Positions 36,960-47,646 are shown, counted from the stretch's first letter. The stretch: DNA of 64,000 bases from Carnegiea gigantea (GCA_029747015.1 JAKOGI010001184.1:1-64000), one strand, 5' to 3'. Program-made: numbers and translations. The notes: generated from the sequence alone by a model not told the origin.

Positions 36960-38432
36960 TGTTGATTATATTTAGTTTTGATGATAACAAATCCAAGAGT
37001 AACATATTTGCCTAAGTAATGTTGTTCCAAACAAGCTCTCCAAACAGGGCCCAATACACCGTTGTTCCTACACCGCTGTTTGTGATATTTTATTAACCTG
37101 GTGGCTAAATGTTGAGAACAAGTCTTAGGAATAGGTTCCGAGCTTCAGTGACACAAGATCAGCAAACAACACATATGGTTTAAGTCTTGAGGAACATTCA
37201 GCTACACAAGATCACCCAAGGAATCAAGCTGACCAAGGTGTTTTGGAACAGCATATTCACTCTTGATAAGACAACTAATTCTTACAAGGAGTCTTGGTTA
37301 ATTTAGTTTTTATCTTTTAGACTCTTGTTAATATGCCAATCTTGAAAGTATCATTTTTAGCACTTCTTGAAAACGGTTTTCGAAAAGTTGCTTTGGGACA
37401 CCATTTCCAAACAACCCTGCAAACAGGGTGCCTAGGGTGTTCTCAAAAACTACAGCAGCTACATCAGTCTTATTTGTAAATTTGCTTCGGTTGGCTGCCA
37501 GATCTAAAAACATTTGTTTTGAATTTGAAAAAAAAAAATTGCAAAACCGTTTTTGCTAAAGATTTCTCTTGAAAGATTCTTATCCCTTATTTTTAGGTCT
37601 TGATTGAATTTGGGATAAATCAAGATTTTATCCTTTTCAAGCTAGATTACTCGGCCAAGATATTTTAAGAAAATCTTCTCTCCTCTCTTAGCCGTTGGAA
37701 ATCTTTGGTGAATCTTCTAAGCGACTAAAAATAGAGGATTTTCCCTATCTTTTGAAAAGAATAGCCGTTGGGTTGTGCGTTTAAATATTGAAATTCTCTC
37801 TCCCATTTGACAATCCGGTTTTTACAAAGAAGTAAGAGATTTTTAGAGCTGAATTTCAAAGAGAAAAACCGTGAGAAGATTGTGCTTAACTGAGCTTTCA
37901 ATTTCTTGGCATAATAGGACTTCATTGTACCTTACATCTGCTTAAGTCAGAAGCACCCCAGTAAGGTGTTTTGTACCCCTGTTCTCAGAACAGAAAGTGA
38001 GTGAGTGTGTCCTCAGTCGTGTGGACTTTGGACGTGTCCTATCTGGTGAGATTGGACGTGGTGTAACCTGTCTTAGGGAAGAAGGTTACGTGGGTTACAA
38101 GTTGTAACAAGGAGTGTTGCTTTTGTAACGTTTTCAGCCCGTTAGTGAAGTGGTTAAATCGTACACGAGGTAGGCCGTGGTTTTTCACACCTCAGTTGGG
38201 CTAGAGGTGTTTTCCACGTAAAAATTGTGTGTGCTTTATTTCCGCATTTATTACTTTGAATTTCGCTACTGAATCAATTGAGAACAACCGCTACAAACAA
38301 GGCGTAAGGTTGTTTGTGATTTACAAACAATCTCTGCAATCAAGTGCTATGGTTGTTTGTCAGTTATTAGGCGAAAATCGACCACCACAATTCACCCCCC
38401 CTCTTGTGGTTTTGTACTCTTAGAATTCAACA
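36960..38432 (+). repeat. copia 5' LTR (1473 bp)
   Basis: It begins TGTTGATTATA and ends ...GAATTCAACA. Compared by eye with the 3' LTR I count about 30 substitutions and one single-base indel, roughly 2 percent. Confidence 0.95.
37780..37787 (+). promoter_or_regulatory. TATA-like box in copia 5' LTR
   Basis: TTTAAATA, followed by ATTCTCTCTCCC, a pyrimidine patch as in plant core promoters. The 3' LTR has it at 46991-46998. Prediction only. Confidence 0.45.
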
Positions 38433-38434
38433 AG

Positions 38435-38446
38435 TGGTATCAGACC
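38435..38446 (+). other. primer binding site (initiator-Met tRNA type)
   Basis: TGGTATCAGACC, one mismatch from TGGTATCAGAGC, two bases after the LTR end. Confidence 0.9.
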
Positions 38447-38487
38447 AGGTTCTCTCAAAAGGGCTAACACCTTGAGAGATTCTGAAG

Positions 38488-39429
38488 ATGAGTACACCAC
38501 AAGGAATCCTTGAAGGGCAATCCATTACTCGTCCACCCTATTTCAACGGCCAACATTATAGTTGGTGGAAGAATAGGATGGACAACTATATTCAGGCAGA
38601 AGATTATGAATTATGGATGCTAATCAATAACGGGCCCCTTGTTCCCACCAAGGTGCTTGAAGATGGTAAGAAGGTTCCCAAGGAACCCATAGAGTTTGAT
38701 GGTGAAGACTATAAGAAAATGGAAAAGAATGCCAAGGCCAAGAAGCTATTATATTTTAGCCTAGGTCCAAATGAATATACACGTATCTCGGAGTGTGAGT
38801 CAGCTCAGAAGATATGGAATGCCCTCCAAGTAGCTCATGAAGGAACAAGTCAAGTCAAACAATCACGTATTGAGCTACTTATGAGGCAATATGAGTTGTT
38901 TGATATGGGTGATCGTGAGAACGTGATGGATATGTACACACGCTTCACCCACATAACAAACGAGCTAAAATCCCTGGGAAAATCCTTCACCACAGAAGAG
39001 CTGGTGAGGAAGATTCTAAGGATTTTGCCTCGGTCTTGGGAAGCGAAGGTGACAGCCATCCAAGAAGCTAAAGACATGAACAAGATCACCCTCGACGAGT
39101 TGATTAGCAATCTTCAAACCTATGAACTCAGAAAGAACTCACAACAAAAAGAGGAGCAGAAGAAGGATCGTGGGCTTGCCTTGAAAGCACAAGAGGATGA
39201 TGACTCTGACCTTGAGGATGAAGAGATGGCCTCAATGACAAGAAATTTCAAGAAATTCTTCAAAAAGGTCAAAGAAAACAGCACAAAAAAAGACTTCAGT
39301 AAGTCCAGAAACACCCCCCGAGAACAGTTCACAGGGTGTTTCAAGTGTGGCAAACCAGATCACATTGTGAAGAACTGTCCACTACTTCGAGAAGAGCAAG
39401 AGCAAGAACACCCCAGGAAAACAAGGTAG
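38488..39429 (+). CDS. gag: copia Gag (nucleocapsid) protein, N-terminal part
   Basis: The 313-codon frame starts at the first ATG after the primer site. The N-terminus has the PQGILEG and RPPYFNG blocks and WW pair of plant copia Gag (DUF4219-like). It is followed by a UBN2-like helical capsid region with SRIELLMRQYELF and VRKILRILPRSWEAK, about residues 60-210. An acidic and basic linker leads to a complete CCHC zinc knuckle at 39337-39378. Gag would assemble the cytoplasmic virus-like particle and bind the RNA. A frameshift near 39400 ends this frame early; the natural product probably continued into the frame at 39473. No stops occur inside the frame. Confidence 0.9.
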   Translation: MSTPQGILEGQSITRPPYFNGQHYSWWKNRMDNYIQAEDYELWMLINNGPLVPTKVLEDGKKVPKEPIEFDGEDYKKMEKNAKAKKLLYFSLGPNEYTRISECESAQKIWNALQVAHEGTSQVKQSRIELLMRQYELFDMGDRENVMDMYTRFTHITNELKSLGKSFTTEELVRKILRILPRSWEAKVTAIQEAKDMNKITLDELISNLQTYELRKNSQQKEEQKKDRGLALKAQEDDDSDLEDEEMASMTRNFKKFFKKVKENSTKKDFSKSRNTPREQFTGCFKCGKPDHIVKNCPLLREEQEQEHPRKTR

Positions 39430-40222
39430 AAAACAAGCTGCAAGCAGTTCTGGGAGACGATTCTCGAAGGCTATGCTTGCTGCCTGGGGAGATTCCTCTG
39501 AGGATGAAGGTGAGTCTGAAACTGATGAAGGTGTTGTAGCTCTCATGGCACAAAGTGATACGGATTCAGATGATGAATCAACAAACAGTCTTACTGATCT
39601 CAAGAACAAGGTACGTGGTCTCAATAAAGCAACTCTCGAAGAACTTTTGTATACCTTGATGGATACTTGTGCTGAATTGAAACGAGATGTCCGAGACCTA
39701 GAACTAGAAAATGAGATCCTTAAAAATGAAAAACTGGGCTTACATGAAAATATTAATACGCTCAAAGAAAACCTCTTTATAAAAGAAGGAGATTATTCTC
39801 GAATGGAGGAAAAACTCTTTGAGGTGGAAGGAATGGTTGAGTCCTTGCTCAGGGAGAACAAGGGTTTGCATGCTAATATAGAAAAACTGGAAACCGAGCT
39901 TATCACAACCAAGCGCTGGAACAAGTCCTCACAAGCCCTTGATTGGTTAAACACTCACCACAGTCGAAACAAAAAGGGACTTGGATATAAGCCTAAACGA
40001 ACAGTTTACCCAATTCATAGAAAGTATGTGGGATTACCTGAAAACATTGTTTGCTTTCATTGTGGTAAAACTGGTCACTATCGATATTCATGTCCTCTGA
40101 GAAGGTATGTCATTGAAAAAAATGAAAGGTATGTGAAACAAATCTGGATTAGAAAAGATGAGCTTTACTTGTCTAAAAGAATGGGACCCAAGTGGATCTG
40201 GGTTCCCAAAACTAACCTGTGA
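39430..40222 (+). pseudogene. gag: copia Gag C-terminal part: coiled coil and second zinc knuckle
   Basis: Open from 39473 to 40222 (249 codons) in the +1 frame relative to the upstream gag. It starts with an acidic, serine-rich segment. A long leucine- and glutamate-rich coiled coil follows (about residues 45-145: ELLYTLMDTCAELKRD onward). A second CCHC knuckle lies at 40052-40093 with all four ligands, and the frame ends IWVPKTN. In related elements this stretch is fused to both Gag and protease, so the shift at each end looks like damage rather than programmed recoding, though I cannot exclude recoding. Confidence 0.8.
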
Positions 40223-41860
40223 TTTGTTTTGCAGGCTGAAGTGAGAGAGAACAACCCACAAACAATCCAGCAAACAGGGTAAGAAACACCCTGTCAAACA
40301 GATCAGAAAACAACCTTGAAAACAGGCAGCTGTGGTATGTTGATAGTGGGTGTTCGCGGCATATGACTGGAGAAAAATCAAACTTTCTCTCACTTATAGC
40401 TTCAACCGGTGGGAGCGTGGCTTTTGGCAACGGCAAGTCTAGGACAATTGTCGGTGTAGGTAGCATTGGTAAAACTCTCTCCCACTCAATTGATAATGTG
40501 CACTTAGTTGATGGTTTAAAGCATAATTTACTAAGTGTGTCCTAACTGTGTGACAAGAACAACCTAGTGGTGTTCTCACGAACACATTGCTTGGTTGTCA
40601 ATGTCAACACAGGAGATGTCGTATTAAGGGGGAAGCGACACAAAAATGTTTACAAAGTATGTATTTCCACTCTTCCCCAAAACAACCTGACTTGTTTGAG
40701 TGCTGTGAATGATGACATAATGCTCTGGCACAAGAGACTAGGTCATGCAAGCCTTACTCTTTTAAACAAACTTGTTTCAAAAGACCTGGTTATTGGACTA
40801 CCTTCCATCAAATTTAATGATGACAAGGTATGTGAAGCTTGTGCAAAAGGCAAACAAGTCAGATCTTCTTTTAAATCGAAAAAATGTGTAAGCACTACCC
40901 GACCTCTAGAATTATTACACATTGATTTGTGTGGTCCCACGAGGATAACTAGTAGAGGTGGGAAAAAGTATGTACTTGTTGTAGTGGATGATTACTCTCG
41001 ATTTACTTGGACCTTGTTTTTGGCATCCAAAGATGAAACCTTTGAGAATTTTATTGCCTTTCTCAAAAAGGTTGAAAAGAGAGTAGGACACTCCTTAATT
41101 AGCTTGAGATCTGATCATGGAACTGAGTTTGAAAATGCAAGTTTTATCAACTATTGTAATGAACATGGTGTTGATCATAACTTCTCAGCTCCAAGAACAC
41201 CCCAACAAAATGGGGTGGTTGAGCGCAAAAATCGCACCCTGGAAGACATGACCAGAACAATGCTTATTGCTAGTGGTCTTCCTAGGTATTTCTGGGCAGA
41301 AGCATTGAACACCTCATGTTACATTATAAATAGATGCATGATCAGACCCATTTTGAACAAAACTCCTTATGAACTTTTCAAGGGCAGAAAACCCAATATT
41401 ACGCACCTAAGAACATTTGGTTGTAGGTGTTTTGTGCATAATAATGGGAAGGATGTCTTAGGAAAGTTTGACCCTAGGAGTGATGAGGCAATATTTCTTG
41501 GCTATTCTTCTCACAGCAAGGCATACAAAGTCTTTAACAAAAGGACCTTGTGTGCTGAGGAAAGTGTGCATGTGCTTTTTTAATGAATCTAACTTATTGA
41601 GTGAGAATGATGCACAGGAAGATGAACTTGAATTAGGTCTTGTTCGAAAAGAAGTGTTGCTCCAAGATAAACGAGGTAAGAACACCATGGAGAAAACAAC
41701 TCCTGAAGGTGTTCCTCAGAACAGCAGGCAAGGTGAACACCAAACAGGGGGAAACACCGTTGAACCTGTTCGGGACCATGTTCTTCAGGAACAGGCTTAC
41801 AAACAGGTGCAGAAACAGGCTCAGGAGATGATCGTAAGCTTGATATTACGACTAGAGTAG
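40223..41860 (+). pseudogene. pol: copia protease and integrase, disrupted
   Basis: The protease frame is recognisable from about 40333 with YVDSGCSRHMTG, the copia aspartic protease motif. A nonsense codon at 40543-40545 replaces the glutamine usual in LLSVSQLC. Integrase follows at 40567-41583: the zinc-binding module (LWHKRLGH, then CEACAKGKQ), and the catalytic core with DLCGP, RSDHGTEF and GVVERKNRT carrying the two aspartates and the glutamate. At 41576-41581 a six-T run shifts the frame, ending the open stretch at VHVLF. The tail continues to 41860 in another frame. The 110 bases after 40222 are not clearly coding. Confidence 0.9.
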
Positions 41861-43539
41861 AGCATGGGTCTGTGGATCCTCTTACTCTACGACCATGGAA
41901 GTACCATAGTTCGCACCCCCTTGATCAAATTCTGTCTGATATTAACAGTGGAGTGCAAACTAGGTCTAAGCTTAAGAATTTCTATGCTTTCTATGCTTTT
42001 CTCTCTAATATTGAGCCAAAGAGTGTGAATGAAGCTCTTGCAGATTCAGATTGGGTCACGGCAATGCAAGAAGAGCTCCATCAATTTGAAAGAAACAAAG
42101 TATGGCACCTTGTACCTAAACCTGCAGAGAGAACAATCATTGGAACCAAGTGGGTGTTCCGAAACAAACTGGATGAGTCAGGAACAGTCACTAGGAACAA
42201 GGCACGGCTGGTTGTTCAAGGGTATAATCAAGAAGAAGGGATCGATTATGAAGAAACCTTTGCACCAGTTGCTAGAATTGAGGCTATTCGAATCTTAATA
42301 GCCTTTGCAGCTCATATGGAAATCAAGCTATATCAAATGGACGTGAAAAGTGCATTCCTCAATGGATACCTTAAAGAAGAGGTGTATGTCAAACAACCCC
42401 CTGGTTTTGAAAACAGTGAATTTCCTAACCATGTTTTCAAACTTGACAAAGCTCTTTATGGCCTAAAACAAGCTCCTAGAGCTTGGTACGAACGGTTGTC
42501 AAGTTTTTTAATTGAAAATGATTTTAGAAGAGGCAAGGTAGACAATACCTTGTTTCTAAAATCTAAGGGGGAACATTTATTGATTGTCCAAATATATGTT
42601 GATGACATTATATTTGGTGCAACTCATCATGATTTATGCAATGAATTTTCAAATATGATGAGGAGTGAGTTTGAGATGAGCATGATGGGTGAGCTTAACT
42701 TTTTCTTAGGCTTACAAATCAAGCAAACTCCAAACGGCACCATGATCCATTAACAAAAGTATATCAAGGAGCTACTTAAGCGTTTTGGGATGGAGTTGGC
42801 CAAACCCGTAGACACTCCTATTTCTCCTTCAACCAGGTTGGTTATGGATGATGGGAGTCCCTCAGTTGAGGAGAAACTCTATAGGGGCATGATTGGGTCA
42901 CTCCTATACCTAACCGCTAGTAGACCAGATATTGTTTTTAGTGTTGGTTTATGTGCCCGTTTTCAGTCTAATCCTAAGGAAACTCATCTTAAGGCTGTGA
43001 AACGGATACTAAGATATTTGAAACATACACCCAATTTAGCCTTATGGTATCCTAGAGGTTGCGATTTTGATCTTGTTGGATATGCTGATGCTGACTATGC
43101 TGGATTCCTAGTTGATAGAAAGAGTACCTCAGGTATGGCTCACTTTCTTGGACCTTGTTTGGTATCTTGGGCTACCAAGAAGCAACATTCAGTTGCCATG
43201 TCCACAACAGAAGCTGAATATGTTGCAGCAGCTTCATGTTGTGCTCAACTGTTGTAGATAAGGCAACAGCTTAAGGACTTTTGTGTTGACATTGGATGCA
43301 TTCCTATTTTTTGTGATAACACAAGTGCAATTAACATTGCCAAAAATCCATGTCAACATAAAAGAACAAAGCATATTGACATTCGACATCATTTCTTGAG
43401 AGATAATGTTGAAAAGGGTTTAATCTCTATGAATTTTTGCTCAACGGAAAATCAAATTGCTGATATATTCACTAAGGCACTCGCTAGAGATCATTTTGAA
43501 AGAAATAGACTGGAACTAGGGTTGGTGAGAACACCCTGA
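41861..43539 (+). pseudogene. pol: copia reverse transcriptase and RNase H, two in-frame stops
   Basis: From about 41872 the frame runs through the copia reverse transcriptase: [39 protein letters not shown], and the catalytic YVDDIIFG. A stop at 42751-42753 stands at a glutamine position. RNase H continues with DADYAG, KSTSG, KQHSVAMSTTEAEY. A second stop at 43255-43257 stands at a tryptophan position. The same frame then runs to the natural end at 43537-43539. A frameshift near 41800-41860 separates it from the integrase tail. Catalytic residues are present, so inactivation is by stops and shifts only. Confidence 0.92.
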
Positions 43540-43994
43540 GATACCTGTTTCCAGAACATGAACTGGGTTTGGTAAGATCAACCTTTACACCCTGTTCTCT
43601 CCCCCTGTTTGCAAATCTTATTAACAACGGATGTGATTGCATACACTCGAATTGCGTGCATTTTGTCTCTACTTATCCACTTAGTGCAGCATAAGGGGAT
43701 GTACTGGAGCCGCCTTAATACCATTAAGTCCAATCAAGATCAGACGGCAAAGAACAGGCATAACGAAGAGAACAGGTATGCCCCTTGGTTGTTCGATGTG
43801 TTTTCTTTCCTTCCCAAGGCACAAGCTTTTAATGCTCACACCCGTTGCAAACCGAGAAATCTTCTAAAGCTTTTAATGCTCTCTCTCTCTCTCTTTATAT
43901 GCCCTGTTCTCAGTTCTGCCGTTCATCTCGCACACAAGCAAAACCTGAAAACCCTGTAAAAACCTTAAACCCTAATCTCTATCTTCTAGCAACA
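43540..43994 (+). other. spacer between pol and third gene, with promoter-like features
   Basis: No conserved coding sequence is recognisable. Around 43879-43902 there is a run of CT dinucleotides directly followed by TTTATATG. Then come AAACCCTG/AAACCCTAATCTCT stretches typical of plant 5' untranslated leaders, up to AACAATGGC. This could be an internal promoter and leader. Confidence 0.45.
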
Positions 43995-45866
43995 ATGGCT
44001 CCCAACAACTCCTCTCAATCAAAAGCCCTCGTTCTTGCGTCCTCCATCCCTGCTCCCCCTCGCCCAATCCTGTACAAGCCTTTCAAATTCCTGAAAAGCT
44101 TGTCCCTACAATCAGTGGGAATGGGGATGGATGATATTCCCTTCGAGTGTGGAAGGGAATTGGTGTTCCTTGTAGGGACAATTGCTTGTCCCATTAAAGT
44201 CGAGTCAGAGGGTACACTATCGGGGTCTCAAGACCAACTCTTGGAAACCCCTGAAGGGTTTAATTTTGAGCCCTGTTCTTCTGGGTTGTTTCCTGACACA
44301 GCGACAGAAACAGGGGCTGCCTCTGTCGAAGGTGTGTATGTGGAGGATCTGAATGTCGACTTCCAAGGGAAGTCGAATGAGACATCAGAGGAGAGTTTAG
44401 AGAAGGATTCTCTCCCTGAGGCTGAAACCCCCACTCCGGTCGCTCAAACTGGAGAGAAAAGGAAAAGGGTGAAAATAGTGGCCAGGCGTAGCAGAACGCC
44501 AAGAACAAGGCCACAACCAAAGTCTCAGCCCTCTCAAACTCCCTCTTCTCCACAATCCTCCAAGCCTTCTCGCAAATCTGCGAGAATAGCTTTTCAATCC
44601 TCTCACCGTATCTCCAAACCCTCTGCTCCTGTCGTCGAGGAGATTTCCTCCTCTTCTACCGAAGGGTTCTCGAGTTCTGACTCTGAGAACACCACCTTCA
44701 AACAGGGGACACCGGTGTTCTCCGAGTCCTCTGAAGAACAAGCCCCTCCAAAATCAACCACTAAACCTGCTGTGAAGCCCTCTCCTGCAAAAACACCCCT
44801 CAAGCGAAAGCCCAGAACAGCCCCCCTACCAGAAGCTACCACCTCTGTTCCTGCCCCCAAACGCCCAAAGCAGTTCACTTCCTCTCCTATGTCTGACAAA
44901 CATGCGCAGTTGCTTAAGCACAATGTCGTCAGGGGGAAGGTAGTGAATGTAAGCTTTTTCGAGGAACAGGGTCTGGGGGTGTTCCTGACCAAGTTGCGCG
45001 CTCAAGGCTGGCTCGACTTGTTTGCAAACACCCAACTGGGGTGTTCTGTGCCTGAGTTGGCTGAGTTTTACGCCAACTGCACTGTCACCGAATGGGTGGT
45101 GACTAGTTTTGTGAATGGGCAACGCATTAAGGTTGATGCGCCCACACTTTGGAAAATTTTGGGAGTACCCTCCCAAGGCTTTGACGTGTGTGTGAGGGAA
45201 GATAAAACAGCCCTAGAAACAGCCAGGCTCCTAGAGGTGTCCCAACGTCTCAGTCAAAAACAGGGCCTGAGAACACCCCTCTCTGTTAAGAAGGGTGAAA
45301 TGACCTCCCTGCACCAACTATTGTTTATGTTCACTATCAAGAACATAATTCCGCGAGGTCAAGGGCGAAACTCAGCTGATGCCCTCGATCAATGCCTGCT
45401 GGACTTACTGGATCGGGAGGAACCAATCAACCTCCCTGCAATCATGATTCACCACATAGGGCGAATTGCGAACACCACCCGGGCCCATGATCTTGGATAT
45501 GGGTTTCTGCTGACAAGGGTGTTTGAGCACCTTGGGATAGTGCTCACACGGCGAGTGGAGGCCCAAGTCGTTGATGAGATTGGGATTGACACTCTGCTCG
45601 GGTGTGGCTATGAGGTTGGCGAAGGGTCAGTCTCCAAACAGGGTCGTCGACCACCTCGACCACCTGTTTCTGGGCAACCTTCCATCAAACTTGAGGCTGT
45701 TTTTGAGGACAATGCTCACCTCAAGGATGAGCTCTCAGCTGTCAAGGCTGCTCTTACTGAGGAGCAAGCCCTCTCCGCCAAACGCCATGAGGAATTGCTT
45801 GCCCTTCTCTCCACTCTTGCCCCCAGCATTCCTCCTCTGCAAACGAGACCACCCCCTGCAACCTGA
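43995..45866 (+). CDS. third gene of the copia element: nuclear-type protein with plant-transposon-associated domain
   Basis: The intact 623-codon frame is chosen to start at the ATG in AACAATGGC, a strong plant initiation context; the frame is open 50 codons further upstream. The N-terminal 130 residues are mixed and the next 160 are rich in Ser, Pro, Lys and Arg, with a nuclear-signal-like cluster (EKRKRVKIVARR). Residues about 305-535 hold a folded region with FYANCTV, VNGQRIKVD and WKILGVPSQGF. This pattern resembles the plant transposon protein domain (Pfam 'putative plant transposon protein' type) from memory. A short coiled coil (about 560-605) ends it. There is no signal peptide or membrane segment, unlike env-like Sirevirus products. 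Function unknown. Confidence 0.78.
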   Translation: MAPNNSSQSKALVLASSIPAPPRPILYKPFKFLKSLSLQSVGMGMDDIPFECGRELVFLVGTIACPIKVESEGTLSGSQDQLLETPEGFNFEPCSSGLFPDTATETGAASVEGVYVEDLNVDFQGKSNETSEESLEKDSLPEAETPTPVAQTGEKRKRVKIVARRSRTPRTRPQPKSQPSQTPSSPQSSKPSRKSARIAFQSSHRISKPSAPVVEEISSSSTEGFSSSDSENTTFKQGTPVFSESSEEQAPPKSTTKPAVKPSPAKTPLKRKPRTAPLPEATTSVPAPKRPKQFTSSPMSDKHAQLLKHNVVRGKVVNVSFFEEQGLGVFLTKLRAQGWLDLFANTQLGCSVPELAEFYANCTVTEWVVTSFVNGQRIKVDAPTLWKILGVPSQGFDVCVREDKTALETARLLEVSQRLSQKQGLRTPLSVKKGEMTSLHQLLFMFTIKNIIPRGQGRNSADALDQCLLDLLDREEPINLPAIMIHHIGRIANTTRAHDLGYGFLLTRVFEHLGIVLTRRVEAQVVDEIGIDTLLGCGYEVGEGSVSKQGRRPPRPPVSGQPSIKLEAVFEDNAHLKDELSAVKAALTEEQALSAKRHEELLALLSTLAPSIPPLQTRPPPAT

Positions 45867-46155
45867 TTCTCTAGGCTGTTCTCTTGTCTCCTCCTCCCAT
45901 CTTCGTTTTTGGCATTGTACTGTTTTTAATGCAATATCTCCTTAATGATGCTTCTTGCACCTTATGCTCTATATTTCTTTTCTTGCATTCATACTGTTGT
46001 TTATGCTTTTTAATGATGCCAAAAGGGGGAATAAGACCATATGAATAAAACCATATGACGTGCTCTATGACCTAGCACCTAGAGGATCCCTATCAGCATT
46101 AAACGTTGTTAAGCTTTTTAATTTTGTCAATATGGTCACTTGGTTTGTCATCATC
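45867..46155 (+). other. 3' untranslated region of the copia element
   Basis: AT-rich, non-coding stretch between the third gene and the polypurine tract. It contains GATGCCAAAAGGGGGAATAAG near 46014, which resembles a second copy of the polypurine tract context at 46150. Confidence 0.6.
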
Positions 46156-46167
46156 AAAAAGGGGGAA
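46156..46167 (+). other. polypurine tract
   Basis: AAAAAGGGGGAA, two bases before the 3' LTR start. Confidence 0.88.
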
Positions 46168-46169
46168 TT

Positions 46170-47641
46170 TGTTGATTATATTTAGTTTTGATGATAACAA
46201 ATCCAAGAGTAACATATTTGTCTAAGTAATGTTGTTCCAAACAAGCTCTCCAAACAGGGCCTAATACACCGTTGTTCCTACACCGCTGTTTGTGATATTT
46301 TATTAACCTGGTGGCTAAATGTTGAGAACAAGTCTTAGGAACAGGTTCCGAGCTTCAGTGACACAAGATCAGCAAACAACACATATGGTTTAAGTCTTGA
46401 GGAACATTCAGCTACACAAGATCACCCAAGGAATCAAGGTGACCAAGGTGTTTTGGAGCAGCATATTCACTCTTGACAAGACAACTAATTCTTACAAGTA
46501 GTCTTGGTTAATTTAGTTTTTATCTTTTAGACTCTTGTTAATATGCCAATCTTGAAAGTATCATTTTTAGCACTTCTTGAAAACGGTTTTCGAAAAGTTG
46601 CTTTGGGACACCATTTCCAAACAACCCTGCAAATAGGGTGCCTAGGGTGTTCTCAAAAACTACAGCAGCTACATCAGTCTTATCTGAAAATTTGCTTCGG
46701 TTGGCTGCCAGATCTAAAAAAGATTTGTTTTGAATTTGAAAAAAAAAAATTGCAAAACCGTTTTTGCTAAGGATTTCTCTTGAAAGATTCTTATCCCTTA
46801 TTTTTAGGTCTTGATTGAATTTGGGATAAATCAAGATTTTATCCTTTTCAAGCTAGATTACTCAGCCAAGATATTTTAAGAAAATCTTCTCTCCTCTCTT
46901 AGCCGTTGGAAATCTTTGGAGAATCTTCTAAGCGACTAAAAATAGAGGATTTTCCCTATCTTTTAAAAAGAATAGCCGTTGGGTTGTGCGTTTAAATATT
47001 GAAATTCTCTCTCCCATTTGACAATCCGATTTTTACAAAGAAGTAAGAGATTTTAGAGCTGAATTTCAAAGAGAAAAACCGTGAGAAGATTGTGCTTAAC
47101 TGAGCTTTCAATTTCTTGGCATAATAGGACTTCATTGTACCTTACATCTGCTTAAGTCAGAAGCACCCCAGTAAGGTGTTTTGTACCTCGGTTCTCATAA
47201 CAGAAAGTAAGTGAGTGTATCCTCGGTCGTGTGGACTTTGGACGTGTCCTATCTGGTGAGATTGGACGTGGTGTAACCTGTCTTAGGGAAGAAAGTTACG
47301 TGGGTTACAAGTTGTAACAAGGAGTGTTGCTTTTGTAACGTTTTCAGCCCGTTAGTGAAGTGGTTAAATCCTACACGAGGTAGGTCGTGGTTTTTCACAC
47401 CTCAGTTGGGCTAGAGGTGTTTTCCACGTAAAAATTGTGTGTGCTTTATTTCCGCATTTATTACTTTGAATTTCGCTACTGAATCAATTGAGAACAACCG
47501 CTACAAACAAGGCGTAAGGTTGTTTGTGATTTACAAACAATCTCTGCAATCAAGTGCTACGGTTGTTTGTCAGTTATTAGGCGAAAATCGACCACCACAA
47601 TTCGCCCCCCTCTTGTGGTTGTGTACTCTTGGAATTCAACA
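46170..47641 (+). repeat. copia 3' LTR (1472 bp)
   Basis: Nearly identical to 36960-38432 along its whole length, and followed by the right target duplication. Confidence 0.95.
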
Positions 47642-47646
47642 CTCCT
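47642..47646 (+). repeat. target site duplication CTCCT, right copy
   Basis: Perfect match to 36955-36959. The array sequence resumes here without loss. Confidence 0.93.

Larger units (their letters stand above)
36960..47641 (+). mobile_element. complete Sirevirus-like Ty1/copia element with extra 3' gene (10682 bp)
   Basis: The element has TG...CA LTRs of 1473 and 1472 bp, a primer site, gag, pol, a third gene, a polypurine tract and a perfect CTCCT target duplication. The order protease, integrase, reverse transcriptase, RNase H is that of Ty1/copia. Long LTRs, a gag with a coiled coil and second knuckle, and an extra gene after pol are features of Sireviruses. It interrupts internal region 4 of the array, whose parts are continuous across it. 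Confidence 0.95.

Noticed and set aside
43609..43959. 116-codon plus-strand frame before the third gene
   Set aside because: No motif is seen; it overlaps the promoter-like CT run and leader, and ends just before the third gene start.
44228..45176. Several 68-129 codon frames on the minus strand
   Set aside because: They are antisense shadows of the intact third copia gene, which has much longer coding sequence and a good start context.
43995..45866. Third copia gene as an envelope protein
   Set aside because: No signal peptide, membrane segment or cysteine pattern is visible; the protein is basic and Ser/Pro-rich with a domain of another type.
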